Assembly (NCBI RefSeq): GCF_022662175.1
Contig: NZ_JAKMCR010000001.1
Span: 372,001 to 436,000, forward strand
From: Aestuariivivens marinum
Lineage (GTDB): Bacteria; Bacteroidota; Bacteroidia; Flavobacteriales; Flavobacteriaceae
Direction of reading: 5' to 3'
Length of the DNA stretch: 64,000 nucleotides
Positions 29,855 to 38,907 of the stretch are shown piece by piece; positions within the stretch are counted from its first letter, which is position 1; every line of letters begins with the position of its first letter. The translations under genes were made by a program, and so were the position numbers. The notes below the pieces were generated by a model. That model searched no databases. It was not told the origin of the DNA and saw only the letters and a program-made list of their open reading frames with translations.

Positions 29855-31087
29855 TTAATCTTCAAACTCTTCTTTTAAAATTCTAATAACTTCCTTAATG
29901 GTCTCTTCTTCTAGATCTGTTCTTTTTACTAAATCATCGACATCTTGTTCTAAAACACTTTTTGCCGTGTCCAATCCTGCTTTACTAAACTCTTCGATGA
30001 TCCAAGTATCGATTTCATCAGAAAATTCACTTAATTCAACATCTTCTTCTGCCCCTTCTCTAAACACATCAATCTCATAACCTGTTAACTGACCGGCCAA
30101 CCTAATGTTGTGTCCGCCACGACCAATAGCCTTGCTAACTTCCTCTGGTTTTAAAATCACCTCAGCTCGTTTGGTTTCCTCATCAATCTTAATAGAAGTT
30201 ACACGAGCCGGACTTAATGCTCTTGTAATAAATAACTGAAGATTATTGGTATAATTAATTACATCGATATTTTCGTTACCCAATTCACGTACTATACCAT
30301 GAATTCTAGACCCTTTCATCCCAACACAGGCTCCCACGGGGTCAATTCTATCATCGTATGAATCTACCGCTACTTTTGCTTTTTCACCTGGAATCCTTAC
30401 TACATTTTTAATGGTAATAAGCCCATCGAAAACTTCAGGAATTTCCTGTTCAAACAACTTCTCTAAGAATATTGGAGACGTTCTGGACATGATAATAGCT
30501 GGTTTTGCTCCCTTAAGCTCCACACTTTCTATAATGCCACGAACATTATCGCCTTTTCTAAAGAAATCAGACGGAATTTGTTTATCCTTTGGCAATACAA
30601 TTTCGTTGCCTTCATCGTCCAATAAAATCACAGCTCTATGACGTATATGATGTACTTCAGCCGTATAAATCTCGCCTACTAAATCCTTAAATTGCTTATA
30701 AATTATGGTATTGTCGTGCTCGTGAATTTTAGAGATTAGGTTTTGACGTAAAGCTAAAATAGCACGTCTTCCCAAATCAATTAATTTTACTTCTTCAGAC
30801 ACGTCTTCACCTACTTCAAAATCGGGCTCAATCTTACGGGCTTCAGATAATGATATTTCTTGGTTAGGATCTTCAACTTCACCATCGGCAACCACAATCC
30901 TGTTTCTCCAAATTTCTAAATCCCCTTTATCTGGGTTTACAATGATATCGAAATTATCATCATCACCATATTTCTTCTTTAAGGCACTTCTAAAAACATC
31001 TTCCAAGATGGCCATTAAGGTTACACGATCTATTAATTTATCGTCTTTAAATTCTGAAAAAGACTCAATTAACGCAACATTTTCCAT
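29855..31087 (-). CDS. nusA: Transcription termination/antitermination factor NusA
   Basis: 410 residues. It binds RNA polymerase and nascent RNA and modulates pausing, termination and antitermination. In order: an N-terminal polymerase-binding domain (to about 130), an S1 domain (about 135-205), then two KH domains (DPVGACVGMKGSRIH near residue 250 and KAIGRGGHNIRLAGQLTG near residue 320). A short acidic C-terminal tail replaces the long repeats of Escherichia coli NusA. It lies 14 bases after rimP, and infB follows 65 bases later. Confidence 0.97.
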   Translation of the reverse strand: MENVALIESFSEFKDDKLIDRVTLMAILEDVFRSALKKKYGDDDNFDIIVNPDKGDLEIWRNRIVVADGEVEDPNQEISLSEARKIEPDFEVGEDVSEEVKLIDLGRRAILALRQNLISKIHEHDNTIIYKQFKDLVGEIYTAEVHHIRHRAVILLDDEGNEIVLPKDKQIPSDFFRKGDNVRGIIESVELKGAKPAIIMSRTSPIFLEKLFEQEIPEVFDGLITIKNVVRIPGEKAKVAVDSYDDRIDPVGACVGMKGSRIHGIVRELGNENIDVINYTNNLQLFITRALSPARVTSIKIDEETKRAEVILKPEEVSKAIGRGGHNIRLAGQLTGYEIDVFREGAEEDVELSEFSDEIDTWIIEEFSKAGLDTAKSVLEQDVDDLVKRTDLEEETIKEVIRILKEEFED

Positions 31088-31101
31088 AACGCTTTACTAA
31101 A

Positions 31102-31563
31102 TTAAAATTTAATCATAACTTTTGCTTCTACAATATCTTCATAAGCAATACTTGCTTGCTTTTTTACAGTTACTTTACCTTTACCAATGGTTTTAGGCTC
31201 CCTAACTTTCCACTCTAATGTAATATGTTCATCGGTTGCACCAGTTAAAGTACCTTCAATGGTATTATCAGCGGTCTTTAACTTAAGTGTTCGGTTAACA
31301 TGTTTTTTATACTGTCTTTTGTCAACTAAGGGCGATGCTGCTCCAGCCGACATAACTTCTAGCGAAAAATCCTGTTCCTCACGATCTAAATTATGTTCAA
31401 TCGCACGGCTTATAAACATACAATCCTCAACAGTTACACCTTGATCGCCATCAATAATAATTTTAATCTTATTATCGCTTGAAATGGTAAAATCAATAAG
31501 GAACAAATCGTTCCTTTCTATCAATGCTTTATTCAATAAATCTTCAACCGCAGTATTAAACAT
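31102..31563 (-). CDS. rimP: Ribosome maturation factor RimP
   Basis: 153 residues. It is needed for assembly of the 30S subunit. The N-terminal domain shows DGDQGVTVEDCMFISRAIEHNLD near residues 38-60 and EVMSAGAASPL near 68; the C-terminal domain is a small SH3-like barrel. It is first in rimP-nusA-infB, the conserved order. Fifteen bases upstream of its start codon is a terminator-like hairpin (31574-31599) inside the leader. Confidence 0.95.
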   Translation of the reverse strand: MFNTAVEDLLNKALIERNDLFLIDFTISSDNKIKIIIDGDQGVTVEDCMFISRAIEHNLDREEQDFSLEVMSAGAASPLVDKRQYKKHVNRTLKLKTADNTIEGTLTGATDEHITLEWKVREPKTIGKGKVTVKKQASIAYEDIVEAKVMIKF

Positions 31564-31573
31564 TTTTCAGTAT

Positions 31574-31599
31574 AAAAAGAGGGGACTTCCCGTCCCCTC
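31574..31599 (-). terminator. Terminator-like hairpin in the rimP-nusA-infB leader
   Basis: A perfect GC-rich 8-bp stem (31579-31586 with 31592-31599) with a 5-base loop, followed on the minus strand by five U. It sits between the likely promoter (-7 at 31627-31634) and the rimP start at 31563, so it would be transcribed as leader RNA. It could be an attenuator. The only gene upstream, tRNA-Gln, has its own terminator. Confidence 0.6.
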
Positions 31600-31626
31600 A
31601 ATATTTAATTTTTCCTTTCAACGCTG

Positions 31627-31634
31627 CAAATATA
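31627..31634 (-). promoter_or_regulatory. Likely -7 element of rimP-nusA-infB promoter
   Basis: TATATTTG on the minus strand matches TAnnTTTG, 64 bases upstream of the rimP start. No good TTG is found 19 bases upstream, so the promoter call is moderate. Confidence 0.45.
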
Positions 31635-31806
31635 TAATATTTTAATTAATTATTATACAGATTACAAACGAAATAAAAAATCCCTACACAAAATACGAAT
31701 TGGTACATTCAGTTTACGTCGGCATTTTCTTCGAAAATCTCAGCACATCTCCAGGCCCACCTCGACTTGCTCAGCATAAACTCATTGCCCATTAATCTTT
31801 TGCTAT

Positions 31807-31841
31807 AAAAAAAAGTCCCAACCTTTTTCAAGATCGGGACT
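31807..31841 (-). terminator. Terminator of tRNA-Gln
   Basis: An inverted repeat AGTCCC (31814-31819) / GGGACT (31836-31841) with a run of eight A on the left, which gives a U run on the minus-strand transcript. It starts 12 bases after the tRNA 3' end. Confidence 0.75.
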
Positions 31842-31853
31842 GTCAATTTAAGT

Positions 31854-31925
31854 TGGCCTACTAGGGCTCGAACCTAGACTCTTCTGGACCAAAACCAGAC
31901 GTGTTGCCAGTTACACCATAGGCCA
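31854..31925 (-). tRNA. tRNA-Gln (anticodon TTG)
   Basis: A 72-base cloverleaf on the minus strand. The acceptor arms TGGCCTA and TAGGCCA pair fully, the anticodon stem TCTGG/CCAGA encloses the loop TTTTGGT with TTG at positions 34-36, and the T arm has GTTCGAG. The CCA end is not encoded. Confidence 0.95.
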
Positions 31926-31942
31926 ATACCTATTTGAGGGTG

Positions 31943-31972
31943 CAAATTTAGCACAAAGTTTTATTTGCACAA
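31943..31972 (-). promoter_or_regulatory. Promoter of tRNA-Gln
   Basis: On the minus strand TTG (31972-31970), exactly 19 bases, then TAAATTTG (31950-31943). It ends 17 bases before the tRNA 5' end and fits the Bacteroidota consensus fully. Confidence 0.75.
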
Positions 31973-32022
31973 GATTTTTTAGTAAAAATAATCGCAAAAA
32001 CTTAACGTTTACTTAAATATAC

Positions 32023-32051
32023 TTGTAATAGCATATTTATTGTTAAATTCG
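32023..32051 (+). promoter_or_regulatory. Likely promoter of the DUF2723 gene
   Basis: TTG (32023-32025), 18 bases, then TAAATTCG (32044-32051), one mismatch from TAnnTTTG. The start codon is 24 bases downstream. Confidence 0.5.
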
Positions 32052-32075
32052 CCTTGCCAAAAAACATAGATATTT

Positions 32076-35000
32076 ATGACATCATTCAACTTTAAAAAAT
32101 GGAACACCATTTTAGGTTGGCTTTCTTTTTTAATAGCACTTATTACCTATAGTCTTACCGTAGAGCCCACTGTTAGTTTTTGGGATGCTGGCGAGTACAT
32201 CCTAACCTCATCTAAACTTCAAGTAGGACACCCTCCTGGAGCTCCTTTGTTTCAAATGTTGGGCGCATTTTTTTCCATCTTTACCTTTGGTAATAATGAA
32301 CTTATAGGTTGGATGATGAACATGATGAGTGCTGTTGCAAGTGCCTTTACCATATTATTTATGTTTTGGACCATTACCCTTTTACTAAAAAAAATAGTGT
32401 CTGCTGATAATAATTTGAATAAACAACAAAGCATGGCTGTTTTAGGAAGTGGATTAGTAGGTAGCTTAGCTTTTACCTTTACCGATTCGTTTTGGTTTAA
32501 TGCTGTAGAAACTGAAGTGTACGCCATGGCAACCTTAATCATGTCAGTTTTATTTTGGTTAGCCTTACGTTGGGAACAGGATATGGATAAACCAAGGGGT
32601 AATAGATGGCTTATTTTAATTGCCTTTATTATTGGACTTTCTTTTGGTGTTCACTTTATGGGGCTATTAACCATACCTGCTATTGGACTTATATATTACT
32701 TTAAAAATTACAAAACCATTACGGTAAAAAATTTTATTATAGCCAATGCCCTGGCAATAGCCATTCTACTATTTATTTTTAAATTATTAGCTCCAAATAT
32801 TCTTAAGTTTTTTAGTGCTTCAGAATTGTTTTTCGTAAACTCTATTGGGCTTCCATTCAATTCAGGATCTATTATTGCAGGAGTTGTTTTAGTGGGTGCC
32901 ATACACTATGTCTTAAAATACACCAGAAAGAAGCATTACATTCATTTAAACACAGGTGTCTTATGTTTAACCTTTGTTATCATTGGATTTTCCACCTGGT
33001 TAATGCTACCCATTCGAGCGAACGCCAATGTCGTGATTAATGAAAATAATCCGTCGAGTGCCCGTGAACTTTTAGCCTATTACAACTTAGAGCAATACCC
33101 TGAAACCCATTTGTTTTATGGTCCTTTATTTTCTGACCAATACGCCTATCTAGATGAAAAAAATCCCTATATAGATGAGAAGCCCAAATATGAGAAAGAT
33201 GAAGAAAAAGGTGAGTATGTTATTGTAAACGACTATAAAAATGCCAAGCAAAATTACAACTCCAAACATGCGGCGATTTTACCTCGTATGTGGAGCCCCG
33301 AACATGCCGAAAATTATATGATGTTTTCTGGATTTTTAGATTTTAAGGTGAATACCCTTAGTGTTCAGAACCGATTTTATAATATGGCCATGAATGCGGG
33401 AGCCAGTGAGGAAGAAGCCAATAATTTTGCACTTAATCAATTAATAGAATACAAATCCCAAATCAATGATTTTAAAAACCAAGTGGCCCAAGGTAGTGTG
33501 GATTTTGAAGATTACAACAACTTTCTTAAAAAGGAAAAAAGCCTATTAGATATAGAAAAACCATCCTTAGGCAGTAACATCGCTTATATGCTGGAATACC
33601 AATTGGGCTACATGTATTGGCGTTACTTTATGTGGAATTTCACAGGGAGGCAGGACGATATTCAAGGACGATACGACAATCATGGTAATTGGATAAGTGG
33701 CATAAAACCCATTGACGAATGGCACTTGGGTGTATCCCAAGATAATTTGCCAAGTGACGTAAAAAACAATAAAGGCAGAAACACCTATTATTTCCTACCC
33801 CTTATTTTAGGCCTTATTGGTTTTTTCTTTTTGTTCAACAAAGACAAAAAACTGTTTTGGGTCATGCTGGTCTTTTTCCTGTTTACAGGACTCGCCATAC
33901 AGTTTTATACCAATGTACGTCCGTTTGAACCACGCGAACGGGATTATTCCGTAGTAGGGTCGTTTTACGTGTTTGCACTTTGGATTGGTTTTGGGGTATA
34001 TGCACTTTACGATACATTTAAAAAATACCTTTCAGAAAAACTCACTGCTCCCATTGTAACGATAGCTTGTCTTATTTTAGTACCTGGCATTTTAGTGGCC
34101 AATAATTGGGACGACCATGACCGATCTGGAAAATACACAGCGAATTCCATGGCCAAAAAATATCTGGATTCCTGTGCGGAAAATGCCATATTATTTACCA
34201 TTGGCGACAACGACACCTTTGCCTTATGGTACGCCCAAGAAATTGAAGGTTACCGAACCGATGTGCGTTTGGTAAACACTAGTTTATTCCAAACTGATTG
34301 GTATATCGATCAAATGAAACGTAAGGCCTATGAAAGTGATCCGGTTCCTTCACAATTAACACATGAAGATTATAGGTACGGTACTAACGAGTACGTTATT
34401 ATTGAAGATGTTATTAATGATACATTAGACATAAAAGAAGTTTTGAATTTTATAGCCAGCGATAACCCAAGGACAAAATATAAATATTTATTGCAACAAG
34501 AAGGCGTAGATCTGTCCCAAATGCGAAGTCAGGATTTAAACGCCAACTATGTGCCTACATCGTTCCTTAAGTTATCGGTAAACAAAGCCAATGCTTTAAA
34601 AAGTGGTATTGTAAACCCTAAAGATGCCAATAAAATGGTTGATACTATGTATCTTAAATTAAGTGGTGGCGCCCTATACAAAAACCGTCTTTTAATGTTA
34701 GATATTGTTGCTAATAACGATTGGAAACGTCCTATTTATTTTACGGGTGGCGCGTTTGGTGATGATGACTACATTTGGATGAAAAACTATCTGCAGTTGG
34801 ATGGGATGTGTTACAAATTAGTTCCTATACGGACACCTATCGATAAGGCCAATCCGTTTGACATGGGCCGTGTAGATGCTGAGCTTATGTATGAAAAAGT
34901 AAGGGATTGGGATTGGGGCAATAGTGGTAGCCCAGAGATCTATCACGATCCGGAAACCCGTAAAAACTCCATTACCTATCGCAGTAATTTGGCTCGTTTA

Positions 35001-35462
35001 ATAGAACAACTAATCAATGAGGAGCAATTGGACAAAGCCGAAGAAATTGCTGATATAGCCATGAAAAATATGCCTGTAGAATATTATGGCTATTATACAC
35101 TATTAGAACCTTACATTAGTGCTTACTACGAAGTGGGCGCTCAAGACAAGGCTCAGCAATTATTTAAGGATGTTTCAAAAAAATATCAAGAAAACTTAAC
35201 CTATTACAGTAGCCTAAAAGTTGAAAACCAAGAGCGCTTGTTTGAAGATATTTACACCGATATACAGCGTTATAAAGGACTTGTAGATGTGTTGGTAAAA
35301 CATGATCCTGAATTTGCCGAAACCGAGGGAGACATATTCAACAACCACTTAAGTCTGTTTAAATACTTTTTAGGAAACGATGAACCTGAAGTTGATGAAC
35401 CACAAATGGATACTGATTTTCCAGCATCGGATAGTTTGCCTATTATCGATACGACTAAATAG
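32076..35462 (+). CDS. DUF2723 family membrane protein (GT-C-like)
   Basis: 1128 residues. The first about 330 residues hold around nine membrane segments; a second membrane block lies near residues 575-680, and the C-terminal about 430 residues are soluble with TPR-like helices near residues 970-1060. Family signatures are EPTVSFWDAGEYI and VGHPPGAPLFQM near residues 30-60, where an acidic residue follows the first membrane segment as in GT-C glycosyltransferases (protein O-mannosyltransferase clan), and GDNDTFALWYAQE near residue 710. DUF2723 proteins are common in Bacteroidota and proposed to transfer sugars from lipid donors, but the substrate is not established. The gene is followed by a polysaccharide deacetylase gene on the same strand. 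Confidence 0.88.
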   Translation: MTSFNFKKWNTILGWLSFLIALITYSLTVEPTVSFWDAGEYILTSSKLQVGHPPGAPLFQMLGAFFSIFTFGNNELIGWMMNMMSAVASAFTILFMFWTITLLLKKIVSADNNLNKQQSMAVLGSGLVGSLAFTFTDSFWFNAVETEVYAMATLIMSVLFWLALRWEQDMDKPRGNRWLILIAFIIGLSFGVHFMGLLTIPAIGLIYYFKNYKTITVKNFIIANALAIAILLFIFKLLAPNILKFFSASELFFVNSIGLPFNSGSIIAGVVLVGAIHYVLKYTRKKHYIHLNTGVLCLTFVIIGFSTWLMLPIRANANVVINENNPSSARELLAYYNLEQYPETHLFYGPLFSDQYAYLDEKNPYIDEKPKYEKDEEKGEYVIVNDYKNAKQNYNSKHAAILPRMWSPEHAENYMMFSGFLDFKVNTLSVQNRFYNMAMNAGASEEEANNFALNQLIEYKSQINDFKNQVAQGSVDFEDYNNFLKKEKSLLDIEKPSLGSNIAYMLEYQLGYMYWRYFMWNFTGRQDDIQGRYDNHGNWISGIKPIDEWHLGVSQDNLPSDVKNNKGRNTYYFLPLILGLIGFFFLFNKDKKLFWVMLVFFLFTGLAIQFYTNVRPFEPRERDYSVVGSFYVFALWIGFGVYALYDTFKKYLSEKLTAPIVTIACLILVPGILVANNWDDHDRSGKYTANSMAKKYLDSCAENAILFTIGDNDTFALWYAQEIEGYRTDVRLVNTSLFQTDWYIDQMKRKAYESDPVPSQLTHEDYRYGTNEYVIIEDVINDTLDIKEVLNFIASDNPRTKYKYLLQQEGVDLSQMRSQDLNANYVPTSFLKLSVNKANALKSGIVNPKDANKMVDTMYLKLSGGALYKNRLLMLDIVANNDWKRPIYFTGGAFGDDDYIWMKNYLQLDGMCYKLVPIRTPIDKANPFDMGRVDAELMYEKVRDWDWGNSGSPEIYHDPETRKNSITYRSNLARLIEQLINEEQLDKAEEIADIAMKNMPVEYYGYYTLLEPYISAYYEVGAQDKAQQLFKDVSKKYQENLTYYSSLKVENQERLFEDIYTDIQRYKGLVDVLVKHDPEFAETEGDIFNNHLSLFKYFLGNDEPEVDEPQMDTDFPASDSLPIIDTTK

Positions 35463-35485
35463 ATTATTATGTTATTCGTTTATGG

Positions 35486-35523
35486 TTATTAGGCAAAAAG
35501 CTACTTTATAGTAAGCCTAATAA
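35486..35523 (+). terminator. Possible hairpin after the DUF2723 gene
   Basis: Arms TTATTAGGC (35486-35494) and GCCTAATAA (35515-35523) pair over 9 bp around a 20-base loop that can fold further. No clean U run follows, so it is only a possible terminator or mRNA 3'-end structure. Confidence 0.35.
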
Positions 35524-35557
35524 ATATTAACCTGTAACTATAAACTATTCAATCATC

Positions 35558-36202
35558 ATGGGGTTAGCACCAGTTAAAATACCTTTTGTAGTAAAAAAAA
35601 TGTTTCCTAATTATATATGGAGCATACCTACTAACAAAAAAACTCTGTACCTTACTTTTGATGATGGACCCACACCCGAAATCACACAATGGACACTCAA
35701 TACCTTAAAAACTTTTAATGCTAAGGCCACCTTTTTTTGTATTGGGAGCAATATTGAAAAACACCCTAATATTTTTCAGAATATTCTAAACGAAGGGCAT
35801 AGTATTGGCAATCATACACACAACCATTTAAAAGGTTGGAACACCAAAACAAAAACTTATTTAGAAAATGTTGAATTGTGCCAAGCCGTTTTGAAATCAC
35901 AAATTACAAATTCATCAATCTACAATCTCTTCCGTCCGCCTTACGGTAAAATGAAGCCTAAACAAGGTAAAGCCTTGCTCAATTTAAAATTTAAAATAGT
36001 GATGTGGGATGTTTTATCCTTCGATTGGGACAAAACTGTTACCAAAGAAGATTGTTTAAATAATATTATCTCTAAAGCGACTGATGGGAGTATTATTGTA
36101 TTTCATGACAGTGTAAAAGCAGCTAAAAATATGCAATATGCCCTACCTAAGGTCTTAGAACATTTTAGTGAAAGTGGCTATGAATTTAAGGCTATTGACT
36201 AA
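35558..36202 (+). CDS. Polysaccharide deacetylase (NodB-type, carbohydrate esterase 4)
   Basis: 214 residues, a single NodB domain without a signal peptide. Motif 1 is TFDDGPTPE (residue 30 region, catalytic base and metal aspartates), motif 2 is HTHNH (metal histidines), motif 3 is RPPYG, and the C-terminal FHDS holds the catalytic histidine. It removes acetyl groups from N-acetylated sugars such as peptidoglycan or chitin-like chains; the substrate cannot be told. It follows the DUF2723 gene on the same strand with a 95-base gap and is convergent with the carbonic anhydrase gene. Confidence 0.93.
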   Translation: MGLAPVKIPFVVKKMFPNYIWSIPTNKKTLYLTFDDGPTPEITQWTLNTLKTFNAKATFFCIGSNIEKHPNIFQNILNEGHSIGNHTHNHLKGWNTKTKTYLENVELCQAVLKSQITNSSIYNLFRPPYGKMKPKQGKALLNLKFKIVMWDVLSFDWDKTVTKEDCLNNIISKATDGSIIVFHDSVKAAKNMQYALPKVLEHFSESGYEFKAID

Positions 36203-36237
36203 AACCATATCCTATATCAAAAAAGCTGTGTATGTTA

Positions 36238-36864
36238 TCAATCTAAACGATAAATTTCCATGACGTTTTCCATGATTTCAGAAAAATCAATCTTCAAGTC
36301 AATTAACTTTCCCGAGTGGATATCAAATACCCAACCATGGACAGTAATTCCCCTATCACGATAAGCCCGTTGCACTTCGGCTGTTTTAATCACATTGATA
36401 CACTGTTCTTGAACATTTAATTCAACAAGCCTTTTGTAGCGTTGGTCTTCGTCTTTAATATCGTTCAGTTCTTTCCTATGGGTTCGGTAAACGTCCCTAA
36501 TGTTCCTTAGCCAAGGATTAAGTATGCCCAAGTCCTGAGATTGCATGGCCGCCTTAACACCACCACAATAATAATGCCCACATACCACAATGTGTTTCAC
36601 CTTTAAATGCAACGCAGCATAATCTATTACCGACATGGCACTTAAATCTGTATTAGGCACCATATTAGCTATATTTCTATGCACAAACACCTCTCCTGGG
36701 GCAACTCCCATTAATTCCTCTGCAGTTACTCTACTATCTGAGCAACCTATATACAGAATATCAGGATTTTGCCCTTTTGATAAGTTGCTAAAGTAGTTGG
36801 GGTCTATCCTTAACTTATCTTGAACCCATTCTTTGTTTTTTTCGAAAATGTATATAATATCCAT
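36238..36864 (-). CDS. Beta-class carbonic anhydrase
   Basis: 208 residues. It interconverts CO2 and bicarbonate, supplying bicarbonate for carboxylation. The zinc ligands are present: Cys41 and Asp43 in GCSDSRV, and the histidine and cysteine in GHYYCGG near residue 97. The HRNIANMV segment near residue 69 is also typical. No signal peptide, so it is cytoplasmic. It is a single gene, convergent with the deacetylase. Confidence 0.96.
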   Translation of the reverse strand: MDIIYIFEKNKEWVQDKLRIDPNYFSNLSKGQNPDILYIGCSDSRVTAEELMGVAPGEVFVHRNIANMVPNTDLSAMSVIDYAALHLKVKHIVVCGHYYCGGVKAAMQSQDLGILNPWLRNIRDVYRTHRKELNDIKDEDQRYKRLVELNVQEQCINVIKTAEVQRAYRDRGITVHGWVFDIHSGKLIDLKIDFSEIMENVMEIYRLD

Positions 36865-36984
36865 TTTTATTTTCCTTTATGGTAAAGTCGATAATACCTA
36901 TTTTATCAAAATACTGAATCATGCCTTTCAATTATTGTTTTCTTCAATAGTTTTAAGGACGATTTCAACTCTAAACTATAAATG

Positions 36985-37281
36985 TTAGATATACTGCTGA
37001 ATGATGGCTATAAGTGAATTGGCATCCTGCTCTCCACTTTGACGCCATTTCATTTCTCCATCTTTGTAGATTATTAGTGTAGGTAGTCCTTTAACTCGAA
37101 GAGCTTCAGCAAGTTCTTCATTTTTTTCAACATCAATTTTAATAACTTTGGCTTTATCGCCTAGAGCAGCGGCTACATCCCTTAGTACGGCATGCATTGT
37201 AGTGGATTGTTCGTTCCATTCGGTGTAAAAGTCCAATAATACAGGAACTTCTACATCAATTAGTTCGCCAAATTTTGACAT
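36985..37281 (-). CDS. Thioredoxin-fold protein lacking active-site cysteines
   Basis: 98 residues with the full thioredoxin fold pattern: LLDFYTEW strand, a helix, VIKIDVEKNEELAEAL, the cis-proline in KGLPTLIIYKDGE, and a last helix. The place of the WCGPC active site reads W-N-E-Q-S (Trp22-Ser26), and the whole protein has no cysteine. It cannot be a redox thioredoxin, and more likely binds another protein. It has its own good promoter (37314-37342) and no partner in an operon. The amino acid changes look settled, with no frameshift or stop. Confidence 0.9.
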   Translation of the reverse strand: MSKFGELIDVEVPVLLDFYTEWNEQSTTMHAVLRDVAAALGDKAKVIKIDVEKNEELAEALRVKGLPTLIIYKDGEMKWRQSGEQDANSLIAIIQQYI

Positions 37282-37313
37282 AAGTATGTGTTTAATAGTC
37301 AGATGTACTTATA

Positions 37314-37342
37314 CAAACCTACGCATTTTTTTAATACGACAA
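37314..37342 (-). promoter_or_regulatory. Promoter of the thioredoxin-fold gene
   Basis: On the minus strand TTG (37342-37340), 18 bases, then TAGGTTTG (37321-37314), a full match to TAnnTTTG. The start codon is 32 bases downstream. Confidence 0.65.
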
Positions 37343-37430
37343 CTTTTTGGGCAGTATAAGCTTTTAAAACCTAATATTATAGGTCTAAATTTAAGAAATT
37401 TACCTACATATACAACAGTTAGCAATGCCA

Positions 37431-38666
37431 TTATGTATTGGCAATTCCTTTTTTAAGTTCAATAACCGTAATTTCTGGCCAAATACCAACGCGACCAGGA
37501 AAAGCTAAATAACCAAAACCTCTATTAACATTAATGTATTGCCCCATATCTTCATAAATCCCAGCCCAGTGCTTATAACGCCATTTTACAGGACTCCATT
37601 TAAACCAGCCCGGTATTTCAATTCCAAACTGCATGCCATGTGTATGGCCGCTTAAAGTAAGGTGGTAATGGTAATCGTCTTTAATTACTTCTTGTCCCCA
37701 ATGAGATGGGTCATGGCTCATTAATATTTTAAAGTCTTTTTTATCGATATCTTGGGAGGCTTTTTTTAAATCGCCCGCCTTTTTAAAACCACCTGCACCC
37801 CAATTTTCAACACCAATCAATGCAATGCGTTCGCCATCTTTTTCCAAAAAGCGGCTTTCATTCAACAACAAATCAAACCCAATCTCCTTTTGAAGGCGTT
37901 TTAAATCTTCCAAATTTTTGGTTTTAGCATCAGTGGACTCCCATTGTATATAATCTCCATAATCATGGTTTCCCAAAACAGAATAGAGCCCATCTTTGGC
38001 TTTTAACCTATTAAATACCTTCACATAAGGTAATAACTCATCAGTTTTATTATTAACAATATCACCAGTAAATAGAATTACATCACTTCCCTGTTTATTA
38101 ATTAAATCTACGCCATATTTTACCTTATCCATATTATCGAAGCTCCCTGAATGGATATCACTTATTTGGGTTATCCTATAGCCATCGAAAGCCTGAGGTA
38201 AATCTTCGAAGTACAACGTATGTTTCAATACCTTATAATTATACTTGCCTATATAAATTCCATAGAGAACAGAGGTAAATGGTATGGCCGCAATGCCTAA
38301 TGCTATTTGACTAATAAACTGCCGACGGGACGGTAAATAATTTCCTTTTGCGGTTTCACCTTCAGTAAAAAAACGATAAATGGCCAATGGCATCCTAAAA
38401 ATATCCTCACTTAACATTAGTATAAGCAAGAACATTTTAGGTATTAAAATGGCTATAAAAAACCCAAAGGCATAACCATGTGCATGTGTAAAGCCATCAC
38501 GTCGATTAAAGCCATAGTAGTAAAGTACAAAATTACCTATTACAATTATTGAAACGGCCCAATAAACTATGTTAAGCCATTGACTTTTATTTACCGTTTT
38601 AAACGCCTGATAAGCATAGATATCTATTATACCAAAAATGATTATGAAAATAGCCCAACGTAGCAT
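37431..38666 (-). CDS. Membrane-anchored metallophosphoesterase
   Basis: 411 residues from the ATG at 38666. A longer frame opens with GTG at 38705, but it would cover a -7-like TATCTTTG at 38689-38682, so I prefer the shorter start. Four membrane segments fill the first about 120 residues, followed by RRQFISQ and another hydrophobic stretch. The C-terminal calcineurin-like domain shows QISDIHSGSF, FTGDIVNN, LGNHDYGD, MSHDP and SGHTHGMQ, all metal-binding motifs intact. It resembles YkuE/LpxG-type phosphoesterases that act on lipid-linked substrates at the membrane. The actual substrate is unknown. Confidence 0.92.
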   Translation of the reverse strand: MLRWAIFIIIFGIIDIYAYQAFKTVNKSQWLNIVYWAVSIIVIGNFVLYYYGFNRRDGFTHAHGYAFGFFIAILIPKMFLLILMLSEDIFRMPLAIYRFFTEGETAKGNYLPSRRQFISQIALGIAAIPFTSVLYGIYIGKYNYKVLKHTLYFEDLPQAFDGYRITQISDIHSGSFDNMDKVKYGVDLINKQGSDVILFTGDIVNNKTDELLPYVKVFNRLKAKDGLYSVLGNHDYGDYIQWESTDAKTKNLEDLKRLQKEIGFDLLLNESRFLEKDGERIALIGVENWGAGGFKKAGDLKKASQDIDKKDFKILMSHDPSHWGQEVIKDDYHYHLTLSGHTHGMQFGIEIPGWFKWSPVKWRYKHWAGIYEDMGQYINVNRGFGYLAFPGRVGIWPEITVIELKKGIANT

Positions 38667-38907
38667 AAATCCTTTTTTAATCAAAGATACAGCATTTAAA
38701 AACACAAGTTTAGCTGCATCCTTATATTTAACGATACATTAAGATTTTAATTATAGCTTGAATTATGGTTTGGAAGTATAAAGTAAATCTATTATCAAGA
38801 AACATAAACTCAATTAAAGTGAATTCCCAATAAGTGTTACGCAACAACTAATTTCTATAGGCAATATCAAGTAGCAGGTGACTGTATTCGGTTTAACAGT
38901 CCTAAAT

